Positions 10,701-18,420 of a stretch of DNA of 64,000 bases are shown piece after piece. The notes beneath the pieces are model-generated. The model searched no databases, was not told where the DNA came from, and worked only from the letters and a program-made list of their open reading frames with translations. Position 1 is the first letter of the stretch. Each line of letters opens with the position of its first letter. The DNA is from Paenibacillus assamensis DSM 18201 (lineage in GTDB: Bacteria > Bacillota > Bacilli > Paenibacillales > Paenibacillaceae): positions 248,001 to 312,000 of the forward strand of contig NZ_AULU01000003.1 of NCBI RefSeq assembly GCF_000422445.1, written 5' to 3'. Both the position numbers and the translations under genes were made by a program.

Positions 10701-11305
10701 CTTGCGTCTGTCTTATGCGTGTAAGTGCCCACTTCCTGATACGCCAGGTTAGCTGAGCCCTGTAAAAAATGTAGTTTCGTAGAAGAAGCAACAATAAGAT
10801 CTTTAGTACCATCCTTATTAAAATCTACAATAGCTTGATCGGAGTATGCTCCGATTGGAATCGTGCTTTTTAGTCCATAAGAACCGTCTGCATCCCTGCT
10901 AAAAATCTCAATTTTAGACTTACTAAATGCTATCACTTCTCCAAACTGGTCCCCGTTCAAATCCGTAATTTGCACTCGCTCCAAGTTCGGGTCCGCCAGC
11001 TTTGCCGTTACTGGTCTACGGGTAAGCGTTCCATCTGACGATACGTAGTATAGAACAAGAAAGTTATCTTCCGTAATAACTGCTAAATCAGCGTTTCCCG
11101 TATTATCTAGATTACCAGCAACTTGGCTGCGTGCTCGCTCATTCAGCTTAAGTGTTCTCCAATCGGAGTAATTGCTGTCTTTCTTCGTCTCAATAACCGT
11201 TGCATCTGCTGCAATAAATGACATTGGAAATAAGGATATAAACATGAAGACTACCAATACAGCTGCGAGATAGCGTCGAGCAGAGATCAACCATTTCCTT
11301 TGCAT
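7748..11305 (-). CDS. Secreted FG-GAP/Calx-beta/FnIII protein, copy 2
   Basis: 1,185-residue paralogue of the neighbouring gene, with the same order of parts: signal peptide (residues 1-35, core RRYLAAVLVVFMF, cleavage probably after ADA), seven FG-GAP repeats, Calx-beta, FnIII, seven FG-GAP repeats, Calx-beta, FnIII, and a tail. Calcium-loop motifs include DFNKDGTKD, DWNNDGHLD, DVNQDGFTD, DVNKDGYPD, DFDRDGRDD, DWNGDGKMD and DFNGDGYDD. The tail has the same EPP-L-DLP-V-PQW pattern as copy 1. The second Calx-beta and FnIII domains are nearly identical to those of copy 1, while the propellers differ more. AAAGGAGAA precedes the ATG. It has its own promoter block and terminator, so it is probably transcribed separately. 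No membrane anchor other than the signal peptide. Function unknown. Confidence 0.88.
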   Translation of the reverse strand: MQRKWLISARRYLAAVLVVFMFISLFPMSFIAADATVIETKKDSNYSDWRTLKLNERARSQVAGNLDNTGNADLAVITEDNFLVLYYVSSDGTLTRRPVTAKLADPNLERVQITDLNGDQFGEVIAFSKSKIEIFSRDADGSYGLKSTIPIGAYSDQAIVDFNKDGTKDLIVASSTKLHFLQGSANLAYQEVGTYTHKTDARYGQVTIETGDWNNDGHLDFVYQLYGQQAVLFKGNGELGFSYLKEISIHSFVTDDVNQDGFTDLIGYNRGNYHYRYEVYYGDMNGQFTQKSSVEFVDGYFEIFSTDVNKDGYPDLVLYDSTDYYTYILWNRNGKYSMPEQSRLFVYSNHTYQLLDFDRDGRDDFVSNQNYYTHEIVVIRNNGVSGQIQFSQKEQTIEAHQQSVQVQVERTGGSAVHSIIEYATQDGTAKAGTDYTKTSGVLEFNNGETVKSLTVPIISVNRFQGARTFSIRLKNPTNGTNFGQNQTINIHIRANETVPHWRNGAVVDIADVTSSSVTIVWPQAQDSKGIQSYEISEKDQSLAPVSVTKDVYSYTWNTGLVPGKTYHFQVTAKNEHGKVSQALRGHITIPVSNNIQNEPSYRWNPVRFGLFSRGYKMNAVDSNGDGSDELVVYDQWSTMMVKLNSDQSWLFHGRLPLGQGGENSYRADFNRNGKEEWIAPSIGIVAEGSMQAYEKVASIPSYTDYKIVDFTKEGIQDIVYISGGTLGILKGNGDYTFTRVFEQSLYLNGVQVLTGDWNGDGKMDVAVFDGNLHVYKNNGNRFEKIKEIHNPTTPQAADFNGDGYDDIVTSHWGSDVFVYYGDAQGSFDNTPYRYTPPYGVYEIHLADLNNDSNKDFVLVYFSGVEAVVNQGKGSFQPQGVFNEMMWFSSRYLMGDFNGDGKDDIGYRREDYSGFELYDNRLTSGSLQFSNASQHVQETAEFVQVKVKRVGDRHGVTSVVYGTEDGTALAGVDYAASTGTLTFADGETEKTVKIPLIKNGTSNVNRKFKVKLQSPTRGAKLGQYHQLEVNLSKDVNLAPTWPVGAKLTVSDVTYRSFTISWPNAIDLDGIASYEIIERDGALAPVTVAGNVNTYTWSSGLTSGKSYRLQVRAKDKKGLTSWPLQSCVTVQACVKLPKPLHSTEPIDVPIQLPSELPIEPPLIDLPYVLPQWLGDERLTLAVRRGTR

Positions 11306-11487
11306 GCAGGATTCTCCTTTACTTGATTAATAAATTACGGGTACGACGATGAATGCAAATAGCACCGTTGTGTAAAGTGAGTTCATGCTGTAATAGGCAA
11401 TGGCTAATGCGAGAACTTCGTAGATGAGTCATTGTGCCATCTTGATCGAACAGATGTAATTCATGTGTAGAATAATAGCTTCCGTCA

Positions 11488-11548
11488 GTATAGTAGCATA
11501 TAAAAAAGCCCAAATTAGGATAATGGCAAAACTAGTGAAAATGTTACA
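11488..11548 (-). promoter_or_regulatory. Promoter and upstream element of copy 2
   Basis: Same block order and exact spacing as before copy 1: TGCTACTATAC (11498-11488), TTTGGGCT (11514-11507), CACTAGTTTTGCC (11537-11525) and TGTAAC (11548-11543). Offsets from the start of the first block are 19, 37 and 55 nt in both copies. Confidence 0.5.
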
Positions 11549-11615
11549 CCTAACCTCTTTTTCTCTATCTTTTCGCATCTGTATCAGTGTGTCGTACGAC
11601 TAATTTTCACGTAGG

Positions 11616-11659
11616 AAAGGCACCCTGCTCCATACTGCTACTAGGAACAAGATGCCTTG
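11616..11659 (-). terminator. Terminator-like hairpin after copy 3
   Basis: AAGGCA (11616 side, read with the CCTGCTCC arm) pairs with TGCCTT near 11654-11659, with further pairing of the GGAGCAGG-like and CTTGTTCC-like arms. The T-run on the minus strand is short, so termination strength is uncertain. Confidence 0.45.
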
Positions 11660-11683
11660 ATAATAGGCAATTATTTTATTGCA

Positions 11684-14600
11684 TCAGTGTATTGTATTTA
11701 TGACCTTATGATTGCTTGTCTGAGTCAAAGGAATGAGGTACGGGATCTGTGTGGTAGCCGTCAACGATGTGGTACTTACTATTCCCTTCGTATCTCTTGC
11801 CCGCAGCAGGAACGTGTACGTTCTCTCTGGTATTAACCCGCTATTCCAAGTATAGGAATACTTATCTCCCGATACGATCACCTTATCTAAAGCTGCATTT
11901 GTCTCCACAATCTCATATGTCGAAATGCCGTCCACATCCAGCGCTGCTGGCCACGAGAGCGTCAATGTTTGATAGGTGGCTTCCGTTACACTCAGCTCTG
12001 CACCCTTACTCCAGCTTGGCGCTATTTCATCAACTTCATCGTCGCCTTCGATCGTAATCGCTACTTCCTGATGCTCACCTAATTGAGTACCGCGACTAGG
12101 CGCTTCAAGCATAACCTTAAATGTTCGTGCCGCATTTGCCTCTTTATCGATAATCGGAATGCTTATCGTCTTCTCCGTCTCACCGTCTGCATATACAAGT
12201 GTGCCAGAAGACGCTACATAATCAACGCCAGCAGTTGCCGTACCATTATGCGTACCATAGACGACACTCGTCACCCCTGAACGATGACCTACTCGCTTCA
12301 CTTTCACTTTTACATGACCATCATCTTCTTCTACCGTGGCAGTCGGGTGCTGGAATTGCAGCTGCCCATAAGCCTGCTCATTGATATAAGTGATATGCTG
12401 TCCCTGATACTCAGGATTGTAAATTGATATATCTGTCTTTCCATCACCTGAAAAATCACCAAATACGATGGTACTGGAGTATTTCAACTCTTTATTAAGC
12501 AGTTCCTCAACGGCTTTGAATGATCCTTTCCTATCATTGAAACTAATCATAGGTTTCGAATACCTCGGCAGCAGTACAATGTCGACATATCCATCTCTAT
12601 TCATATCTAGCAATTCATACGGATCAAACCATCTAAGGATAGGAGAGTTCTCGATTCGTTTTGCTACGAAACCTTGTTCACCTCCATAATAGACGACAAA
12701 TCCCTGCTCAGAATGAGAGACAATATCATCATATCCGTCAGCATTCATGTCGTTTGAACGCCCCGTTTTATAGCCTGACAATTGGGTTACGTATTCAAAA
12801 TGACCATCCTCATTTCCCTTATACACGCTAATCTTATCCGAAACAATCGCTACATCTAGAACTCCATCTTTGTCCCAATCTCCACTGATAATGTTTTCAA
12901 TGGAGTAGCTTGCATAAGGTAACCGGCTTAGCTCGGTAAAAGTATAGTTTTCTCCTCCCTTTAATAGAATGAGCTCATTCTTATGGGTCGCATATAAAAT
13001 ATCTGCGATATTATCTTGTGTGAAGTCCGCAATATGGTATGCATGGTATGCACTTAAAGACGGAAGGAAAATATCCACTAAGAATCCAAATTTCTCAGTC
13101 TTGTCAAATCCATTAACACATAGATATTGCCCCCTATAGGAACTGTTAACTATCTCCTCTTTACCATCTCCATTCATGTCTATACTTTTGCCCGCCCGCG
13201 AGCCACAAAACTTGATTTCCGATTTGATTCGATACCCGTCAGCAAAGTTCCTAACCAACATTTCTTGAGCAGGACTCACAATAATAAGATCATCAATCCC
13301 GTTTCCATCCACGTCTGCAGAACCGACTTCTCCAAGATCGAACGATTTATCCTGCATAAACGTAGAGAAAGCTGGAGCTTTAGCTGGATCATATCCCTCT
13401 GTTGGAACGGTTACTGACGCAGACAAGGGCAGACTAGCCACTCCTTTTTTCGTCTTTGCTGTAACCTCAAGTTCGTATTTCTTTCCCGGAACTAACTTGG
13501 TTAGCCATGAATGATTGTACACATCTGCCGTAACACTGACTGGCTCCAAAGCCTGCTTTGCTTCTTTTATGTCATAAGAAACGATACGATCTCTTTCATT
13601 CGTCGAAGCCTTCGGCCATTCAACAGTCAGGCCCGACAAGCTGACATCTGCAATGGTAAGAGAGGCGTGCGCTGGCCATTTCGGTGCGCCTACATGTGGA
13701 ATTTCATTACCGTCATCATCAGCAATAAAAATATCCACCTTTGAAACTTGTCCTATTCCAGCTCCACGAGTCGCGTTGCTAAGCTGCACCGAGAAACTAC
13801 GCTTTTTATTACTGCGCTCATCGTTATCGATTATCGGAATGGTCAGCCACTGTTCTGTCACACCGTGAGGAAACTGGATAATACCATGAGAACGCTTGTA
13901 ATCCACACTAGCCTTTGCCGTTCCATCAACCGTCGTATATTCCGCATACGCAAGGTTGTCGTTTCCATCCGTACGTGTTACTTTTACTCTTACAGCACCG
14001 CTATTCTCAATGACTGGCAGCTGCGGAGCTGCGAATTGAATGTAGCCATTAGCTGCCATATTCAAGTAAAAGGTTACTTTATTTCTATACGAATCGTAGT
14101 AATATATATCTCTCTTTCCATCACCATTCAAATCTGTAAATTTCGAGTTCGGTGTATATGTAAAATTTTCACGCTCAGAAAAAGATTGTCCGCGATTACT
14201 CCACATTAATTGAGTGGGTTTAATTGCAGAGATATCATTCCAGTCAATAACAAGATCTGGATACCCATCCCTATTCATGTCTTCAGCAATTACACTTGAA
14301 AGTCCATGTATCCTAGTATTCAAAAAATTCCTGAATGTACCGCTCGCATCGCCATAGAAAATAGCAATACTTCCTCCCGTTTGATTTTGCGCATAATCCA
14401 ATTCACCTACTATATCGTCGTATCCATCTGCGTTCATATCCGCTACTTCAAATGGAAATGAGTCTTCATCCGATTTAGGTAAAAAAGTTACATAACTAAA
14501 GGTCATATCCCCATTATTTTTATATACAAATGTGTTCGTCCATCCTGCCTGTAAAGCGAAATCTAGCTGTTTGTCATTGTCCCAATCACCACTTTTAAGT

Positions 14601-15193
14601 GTATTTACAATTTTATTGTCGGTAGAAATACTTCCTACATTCGAATAAGATAACCCTCCACTTCCTTGCATAATATGCAAAGCCTTCGGAGCAGCTAATA
14701 TCAAGTCACCGAAACCATCATTATTAAAGTCCCCTGCCAAATACTGCGTTACCTCTCCAATGGGAATTTGCTGTTTGAATTCGTATTTCGCCTTCGTATT
14801 AACCCCATAGATTTGAACCGTCTTGGAGTTAAATACTAACAATTCAGCCTGTTTATCACCTGTTAGCTCAACAATTTCAGCCTTGTGAGGGAGTAGACTT
14901 TCGTAAATGGGAACACACTCTTTTACAAATGTGCCATCTAACTTTGTCTTATACAGTACAAGCCTGCATTTGTCCGTAACGATAACGAAATCCCCGCCAC
15001 CCTGATTGTCCAAATTCCCTGCACTCAAATATCGCACGGATTCTGTCGGCACAAATTCTCCCGCTTTACTAAATAAATCGCTGGGTTCTTGTGAAGCTTG
15101 TGCCTGCACAGCAGAAAATGGAGCAATCAAGCTTACAACCATAACAATCGTTAGCAAAGCACAAAAAATACGACGAAAATGATACCTTCTCAT
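11684..15193 (-). CDS. Secreted FG-GAP/Calx-beta/FnIII protein, copy 3
   Basis: 1,169-residue third paralogue, the most divergent. Signal peptide residues 1-33 (RRIFCALLTIVMVVSL core, cleavage probably after AQA). Each half again has seven FG-GAP repeats (DFNNDGFGD, DWDNDKQLD, DMNADGYDD, DMNRDGYPD, DLNGDGKRD in the first; DVDGNGIDD, DMNGDGKEE, DFTQDNIAD, DWDKDGVLD, DMNADGYDD, DMNRDGYVD, DFSGDGKTD in the second), then a Calx-beta domain and an FnIII domain. It ends soon after the last FnIII and lacks the proline-rich tail of copies 1 and 2. Its Calx-beta domains end in a DDD-type loop (IADDDGN, EGDDEVD). AAGGGGAA precedes the ATG. Probably exported and calcium-dependent; ligand unknown. It is transcribed away from the opp operon. 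Confidence 0.87.
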   Translation of the reverse strand: MRRYHFRRIFCALLTIVMVVSLIAPFSAVQAQASQEPSDLFSKAGEFVPTESVRYLSAGNLDNQGGGDFVIVTDKCRLVLYKTKLDGTFVKECVPIYESLLPHKAEIVELTGDKQAELLVFNSKTVQIYGVNTKAKYEFKQQIPIGEVTQYLAGDFNNDGFGDLILAAPKALHIMQGSGGLSYSNVGSISTDNKIVNTLKSGDWDNDKQLDFALQAGWTNTFVYKNNGDMTFSYVTFLPKSDEDSFPFEVADMNADGYDDIVGELDYAQNQTGGSIAIFYGDASGTFRNFLNTRIHGLSSVIAEDMNRDGYPDLVIDWNDISAIKPTQLMWSNRGQSFSERENFTYTPNSKFTDLNGDGKRDIYYYDSYRNKVTFYLNMAANGYIQFAAPQLPVIENSGAVRVKVTRTDGNDNLAYAEYTTVDGTAKASVDYKRSHGIIQFPHGVTEQWLTIPIIDNDERSNKKRSFSVQLSNATRGAGIGQVSKVDIFIADDDGNEIPHVGAPKWPAHASLTIADVSLSGLTVEWPKASTNERDRIVSYDIKEAKQALEPVSVTADVYNHSWLTKLVPGKKYELEVTAKTKKGVASLPLSASVTVPTEGYDPAKAPAFSTFMQDKSFDLGEVGSADVDGNGIDDLIIVSPAQEMLVRNFADGYRIKSEIKFCGSRAGKSIDMNGDGKEEIVNSSYRGQYLCVNGFDKTEKFGFLVDIFLPSLSAYHAYHIADFTQDNIADILYATHKNELILLKGGENYTFTELSRLPYASYSIENIISGDWDKDGVLDVAIVSDKISVYKGNEDGHFEYVTQLSGYKTGRSNDMNADGYDDIVSHSEQGFVVYYGGEQGFVAKRIENSPILRWFDPYELLDMNRDGYVDIVLLPRYSKPMISFNDRKGSFKAVEELLNKELKYSSTIVFGDFSGDGKTDISIYNPEYQGQHITYINEQAYGQLQFQHPTATVEEDDGHVKVKVKRVGHRSGVTSVVYGTHNGTATAGVDYVASSGTLVYADGETEKTISIPIIDKEANAARTFKVMLEAPSRGTQLGEHQEVAITIEGDDEVDEIAPSWSKGAELSVTEATYQTLTLSWPAALDVDGISTYEIVETNAALDKVIVSGDKYSYTWNSGLIPERTYTFLLRARDTKGIVSTTSLTATTQIPYLIPLTQTSNHKVINTIH

Positions 15194-15657
15194 GTTTAAT
15201 TCCCCTTTATTTTGTTTTTTGTTACTTTTTTCTTGCCTATTACATGCGAGTCGAACAGAGAAGTTACGAACTTACCATCCGTCTGTGAATGCTTGTTGTC
15301 GAGGAAAAACTCAAATTTTGCGTGCAAAAGTCGTTAGAGGTGGGCTTGAACAGCTGTATCGTAGCATATTCATGTGTACTTCTTGTGTTTTTTCATTTGC
15401 TATAGGTAAAGTGTTGTGAATCTCGCTGTAAACAACCCTATTTAAAAAATGTCGATTTCATATACGAACAACTCCATTTTGTTGTCACATACCCTCGATC
15501 TATACTTCATTTCATATAATGAATAAATTTCAAACATGTAGATGAATGTTTGTACATATGATAGGGACTAACCAAGCGTCAATTTGGATTACAGATACTG
15601 CTAACAACAGTTTGAACCTTGGTTCACTATTTATATGGATGAAGGGGATGAATAAAA
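15194..15657. other. Divergent region between copy 3 and opp operon
   Basis: About 460 nt. On the minus strand the core motif TGCTACGATAC (15366-15356) lies 163 nt before copy 3, as in the other two copies, but the upstream blocks shared by copies 1 and 2 are not recognisable. The half nearer oppA is AT-rich with a TATAAT at about 15515-15520 but no matching -35, so I do not assign the opp promoter. Confidence 0.5.
15356..15366 (-). promoter_or_regulatory. Putative extended -10 of copy 3
   Basis: TGCTACGATAC on the minus strand, identical to the element before copy 1, 163 nt upstream of the ATG. No good -35 hexamer is visible, consistent with an extended -10 or an activator-dependent promoter. 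Confidence 0.4.
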
Positions 15658-17358
15658 ATGAAGAGACGACCAATGCTCGTACTACTCGTACTCATGCTCT
15701 CGCTGAGCACTATTTTGAGTGCCTGCACAAGCTCTACTGCTCCAGAGGCTAACAAGCCTACAGAAACGCAGAAACCGAATAATGAATCAAAAAATGATCC
15801 ATCCAAAGAAACGACCGCCAAACAAGAATTCCGGTTCAACCTAGCTACTGAACCTCCTTCGTTAGACCCAAGCCTGGCTCAAGATGTCACATCAATGACG
15901 ATTCTAAACGCCACATTTGAAGGACTAACCAGCACAGATGCAAACAGCAAGGTTATACCTGGCGTAGCAGAGAAATGGGACATTTCACCTGATGGAAAAA
16001 AATATACGTTCACACTTAGGCAAAATGCTAAATGGTCCAATGGCGATCCTGTTACCGCACATGACTTTGAATTTGCATGGAAGAGAGTACTAAATCCCAA
16101 CCTCCCACAAACTTCACCATATAATTACCAACTCTACTATATTAAAAATGGAGAAGCTTACTTTACGAAGAAAATAAAAGATTCGAATCAAATCGGAGTG
16201 AAAGCAACCGGAGACTACACGCTTGAAGTTGAGCTTGAAAATCCAGCACCTTACTTCTTGGATTTAACAGCATTCGCAACTTACTACCCTGTACACAAAT
16301 CTGCTAAGGATAACCCTGCATGGGCGAATGAGGCGAACACAATCATTTCAAATGGACCATTTAAAATTTCATCTTGGGCTCATTCCTCTCAAATTGAACT
16401 CGTTCCGAACGAGCACTATCATAAGCGTGATGAAATTAAACTGACTAAAGTTACTGCAGTCATGCTTGAGGATACGAATGCGGTCTTGAATATGTATGAG
16501 ACAAATGCGCTCGATTATATCGGGCCACCATTCAATGGCGGTATTCCAAGTGAGCAGATTCCGATTTTGAAGCAAACGAAAAAAGATGAGCTCGTCATCA
16601 AGCCGCAAGCCTCAACCTACTACTACCTGTTCAACAACAAAGTAAAGCCATTCGATAATAAAAAGGTTCGCAAAGCTTTGTCGATGGCACTCAATCGTCA
16701 ACTGCTAACCGAGAAAATTACACTTGGAGATCAGAAGCCAGCCTTCGCAATGGTTCCTCCAGGTATTAATATTGCGAACGAAGAGTTCCGCAGCCAAGTG
16801 GATGGAAACTACTTCAAGGAAGATATAGCAGAAGCTCAGAAGCTGCTTGCAGAAGGTCTCAAAGAATCTGGTCTTGATAAAATGCCTGCATTTACGATGA
16901 AATATAACACCAATGATCTTCATAAGAAAGTCGCTCAGGCGGTAGCTGATATGTGGAAACAAAACTTAAATATCGACGTGAAGCTGCAAAACGTAGAATG
17001 GACCGTATTCCTCGATCAGCGCACAGCACTTGACTATGAGGTTGCTCGCGCTGGATGGAATCCAGACTATAATGATCCAATGACATTCCTCGACCTGTAT
17101 ACGACCGGAAGCGGCAATAACGATCTTGGCTTTAACAATAAAAAGTATGACGACCTCATCAAAGCTGCCATGAAAGAAGTGGATCTAGCAAAACGTCAAG
17201 ACTTGCTCGCAAGTGCTGAAAAAGTGCTCATCGAAGAAGAAATGGCTTTATTGCCGATATACTACTACACCTCCATTACACTCATTAAGCCTAACTTCAA
17301 AAACATATATGTGGATCCGCTCGCCAACTTCCGCTTCGATCGCGGCTACGTTGAGTAA
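15658..17358 (+). CDS. oppA: Oligopeptide ABC transporter binding lipoprotein
   Basis: 566-residue family 5 solute-binding protein (OppA/DppE type) that captures peptides outside the membrane and delivers them to the permease. The signal peptide ends in a lipobox LSAC with the lipidated Cys at residue 23, followed by a Ser/Thr/Asn/Lys-rich linker to about residue 60. The family signature region is visible (LATEPPSLDPSLAQD, GVAEKWDISPDGKKYTFTLR, KWSNGDPVTAHDFEFAWKR). Length matches the family. GAAGGGG precedes the ATG. First gene of a five-gene operon, separated from the first permease gene by a strong hairpin (17381-17420), which often gives the binding protein higher expression than the membrane parts. 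Peptide specificity is not readable. Confidence 0.93.
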   Translation: MKRRPMLVLLVLMLSLSTILSACTSSTAPEANKPTETQKPNNESKNDPSKETTAKQEFRFNLATEPPSLDPSLAQDVTSMTILNATFEGLTSTDANSKVIPGVAEKWDISPDGKKYTFTLRQNAKWSNGDPVTAHDFEFAWKRVLNPNLPQTSPYNYQLYYIKNGEAYFTKKIKDSNQIGVKATGDYTLEVELENPAPYFLDLTAFATYYPVHKSAKDNPAWANEANTIISNGPFKISSWAHSSQIELVPNEHYHKRDEIKLTKVTAVMLEDTNAVLNMYETNALDYIGPPFNGGIPSEQIPILKQTKKDELVIKPQASTYYYLFNNKVKPFDNKKVRKALSMALNRQLLTEKITLGDQKPAFAMVPPGINIANEEFRSQVDGNYFKEDIAEAQKLLAEGLKESGLDKMPAFTMKYNTNDLHKKVAQAVADMWKQNLNIDVKLQNVEWTVFLDQRTALDYEVARAGWNPDYNDPMTFLDLYTTGSGNNDLGFNNKKYDDLIKAAMKEVDLAKRQDLLASAEKVLIEEEMALLPIYYYTSITLIKPNFKNIYVDPLANFRFDRGYVE

Positions 17359-17380
17359 CTAGCTTCATTGATACAATGAC

Positions 17381-17420
17381 AAGTCGGGATACAGGTATGA
17401 AACAACTTGTATCCCGACTT
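17381..17420 (+). terminator. Intra-operon hairpin after oppA
   Basis: A perfect 13-bp stem, AAGTCGGGATACA (17381-17393) with TGTATCCCGACTT (17408-17420), 14-nt loop. There is no T-run after it, so it more likely stabilises the oppA transcript 3' end or partly attenuates than fully terminates. Confidence 0.6.
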
Positions 17421-17478
17421 CCCACAAGAACAAAGCGCCGTACCACGATCTATCTGCCATCTGGAGGAGTGATCTCAT

Positions 17479-18420
17479 GTGATGTTTCGATATATTTTGA
17501 ACAAATTCGTATTTTTTGTCCTGGCGATGTTTGTTCTCGCTTCCATTACATTTATCCTAATGAAAGCTATTCCTGGCGATCCTTTTGTATCGGAGAAAGC
17601 CGTTCCTCCTGATGTAAAAGCTCGCCTATTAGCCCAATACGGGTTGGATAAGCCTTTGTATGTCCAGTATGTCACCTACTTAGGAAACCTGTTGACAGGT
17701 GACTTAGGCATTTCCATGAAGCTTGCAAATCGCGCCGTCGTAGACTTTATTCGCGATTCATTTCCACTGTCGCTCAAGTTAGGCATTACAGCCATTTTCA
17801 CCTCCGTCATTATTGGCGTTACCTTAGGAATGACGGCTGCATTTCGCCACCGCAAACTGATGGATTCAACCGCTATGGTCATTGCCGTGCTTGGGGTATC
17901 CGTTCCTAGCTTCGTTATGGCTGCCATATTACAATGGCTCTTTGCCGTTCGTATCCCCATGTTCAATGTCGTTGGGCTGGTGCAAGCAAAAGATTACGTA
18001 CTGCCAACAATGGCGTTGTCCGCAATGCCTATCGCTTATATTGCGAGACTGACACGATCGAACATGCTTGAAGTGCTCCATTCTGACTATATAAAGACAG
18101 CACGCGCGAAGGGACTTAACAGTTGGCAGATCATGCGCCGCCACGTACTGCGCAACGGCATATTACCTGTCGTCACCTTTCTAGGTCCGCTCACCGCTAA
18201 CGTTATAACCGGCTCGTTCATCATTGAACAAATATTCGGAATCGCTGGCTTAGGCAAAATTTACGTTCAAAGCATTGGCAATCGCGACTATTCGCTCATT
18301 ATGGGCATCACCATATTTTACGGCCTTATTTTAATGACCGCTCGATTCTTTACAGATGTCGCCTATGGATTCATTGATCCCCGAATTAAGCTTGGCAAGC
18401 GAAAGGAGGGTTCCGCATGA
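17479..18420 (+). CDS. oppB: Oligopeptide ABC transporter permease
   Basis: 313-residue OppB/DppB-type inner-membrane permease with about six transmembrane helices. The N-terminus has the typical helix followed by MKAIPGDPF and the YGLDKPLYVQY segment. The EAA loop that contacts the ATPases is at YIKTARAKGLNSWQIMRRHVLRNG. GGAGGAG (17463-17469) lies 9 nt before GTG 17479; ATG at 17482 is the alternative start. An ATG at 17477 runs straight into TGA. The stop overlaps the start of the next permease gene by four bases (ATGA), showing translational coupling. Confidence 0.92.
   Translation: MMFRYILNKFVFFVLAMFVLASITFILMKAIPGDPFVSEKAVPPDVKARLLAQYGLDKPLYVQYVTYLGNLLTGDLGISMKLANRAVVDFIRDSFPLSLKLGITAIFTSVIIGVTLGMTAAFRHRKLMDSTAMVIAVLGVSVPSFVMAAILQWLFAVRIPMFNVVGLVQAKDYVLPTMALSAMPIAYIARLTRSNMLEVLHSDYIKTARAKGLNSWQIMRRHVLRNGILPVVTFLGPLTANVITGSFIIEQIFGIAGLGKIYVQSIGNRDYSLIMGITIFYGLILMTARFFTDVAYGFIDPRIKLGKRKEGSA

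Larger units (their letters stand above)
11306..11683. other. Leader and promoter region of exoprotein copy 2
   Basis: Contains the terminator hairpin of copy 3 (11616-11659), the shared promoter block (11488-11548) and an untranslated leader of about 180 nt. The leader sequence is not obviously conserved with that of copy 1. Confidence 0.6.

Noticed and set aside
3728-15193. Cell-wall anchoring (LPXTG or SLH) of the three exoproteins
   Set aside because: The C-termini have no LPXTG motif, hydrophobic tail or SLH/LysM/choline-binding domain.
3728-15193. Frameshifts or pseudogenes among the three paralogues
   Set aside because: All three frames are uninterrupted, with ribosome sites and intact signal peptides.
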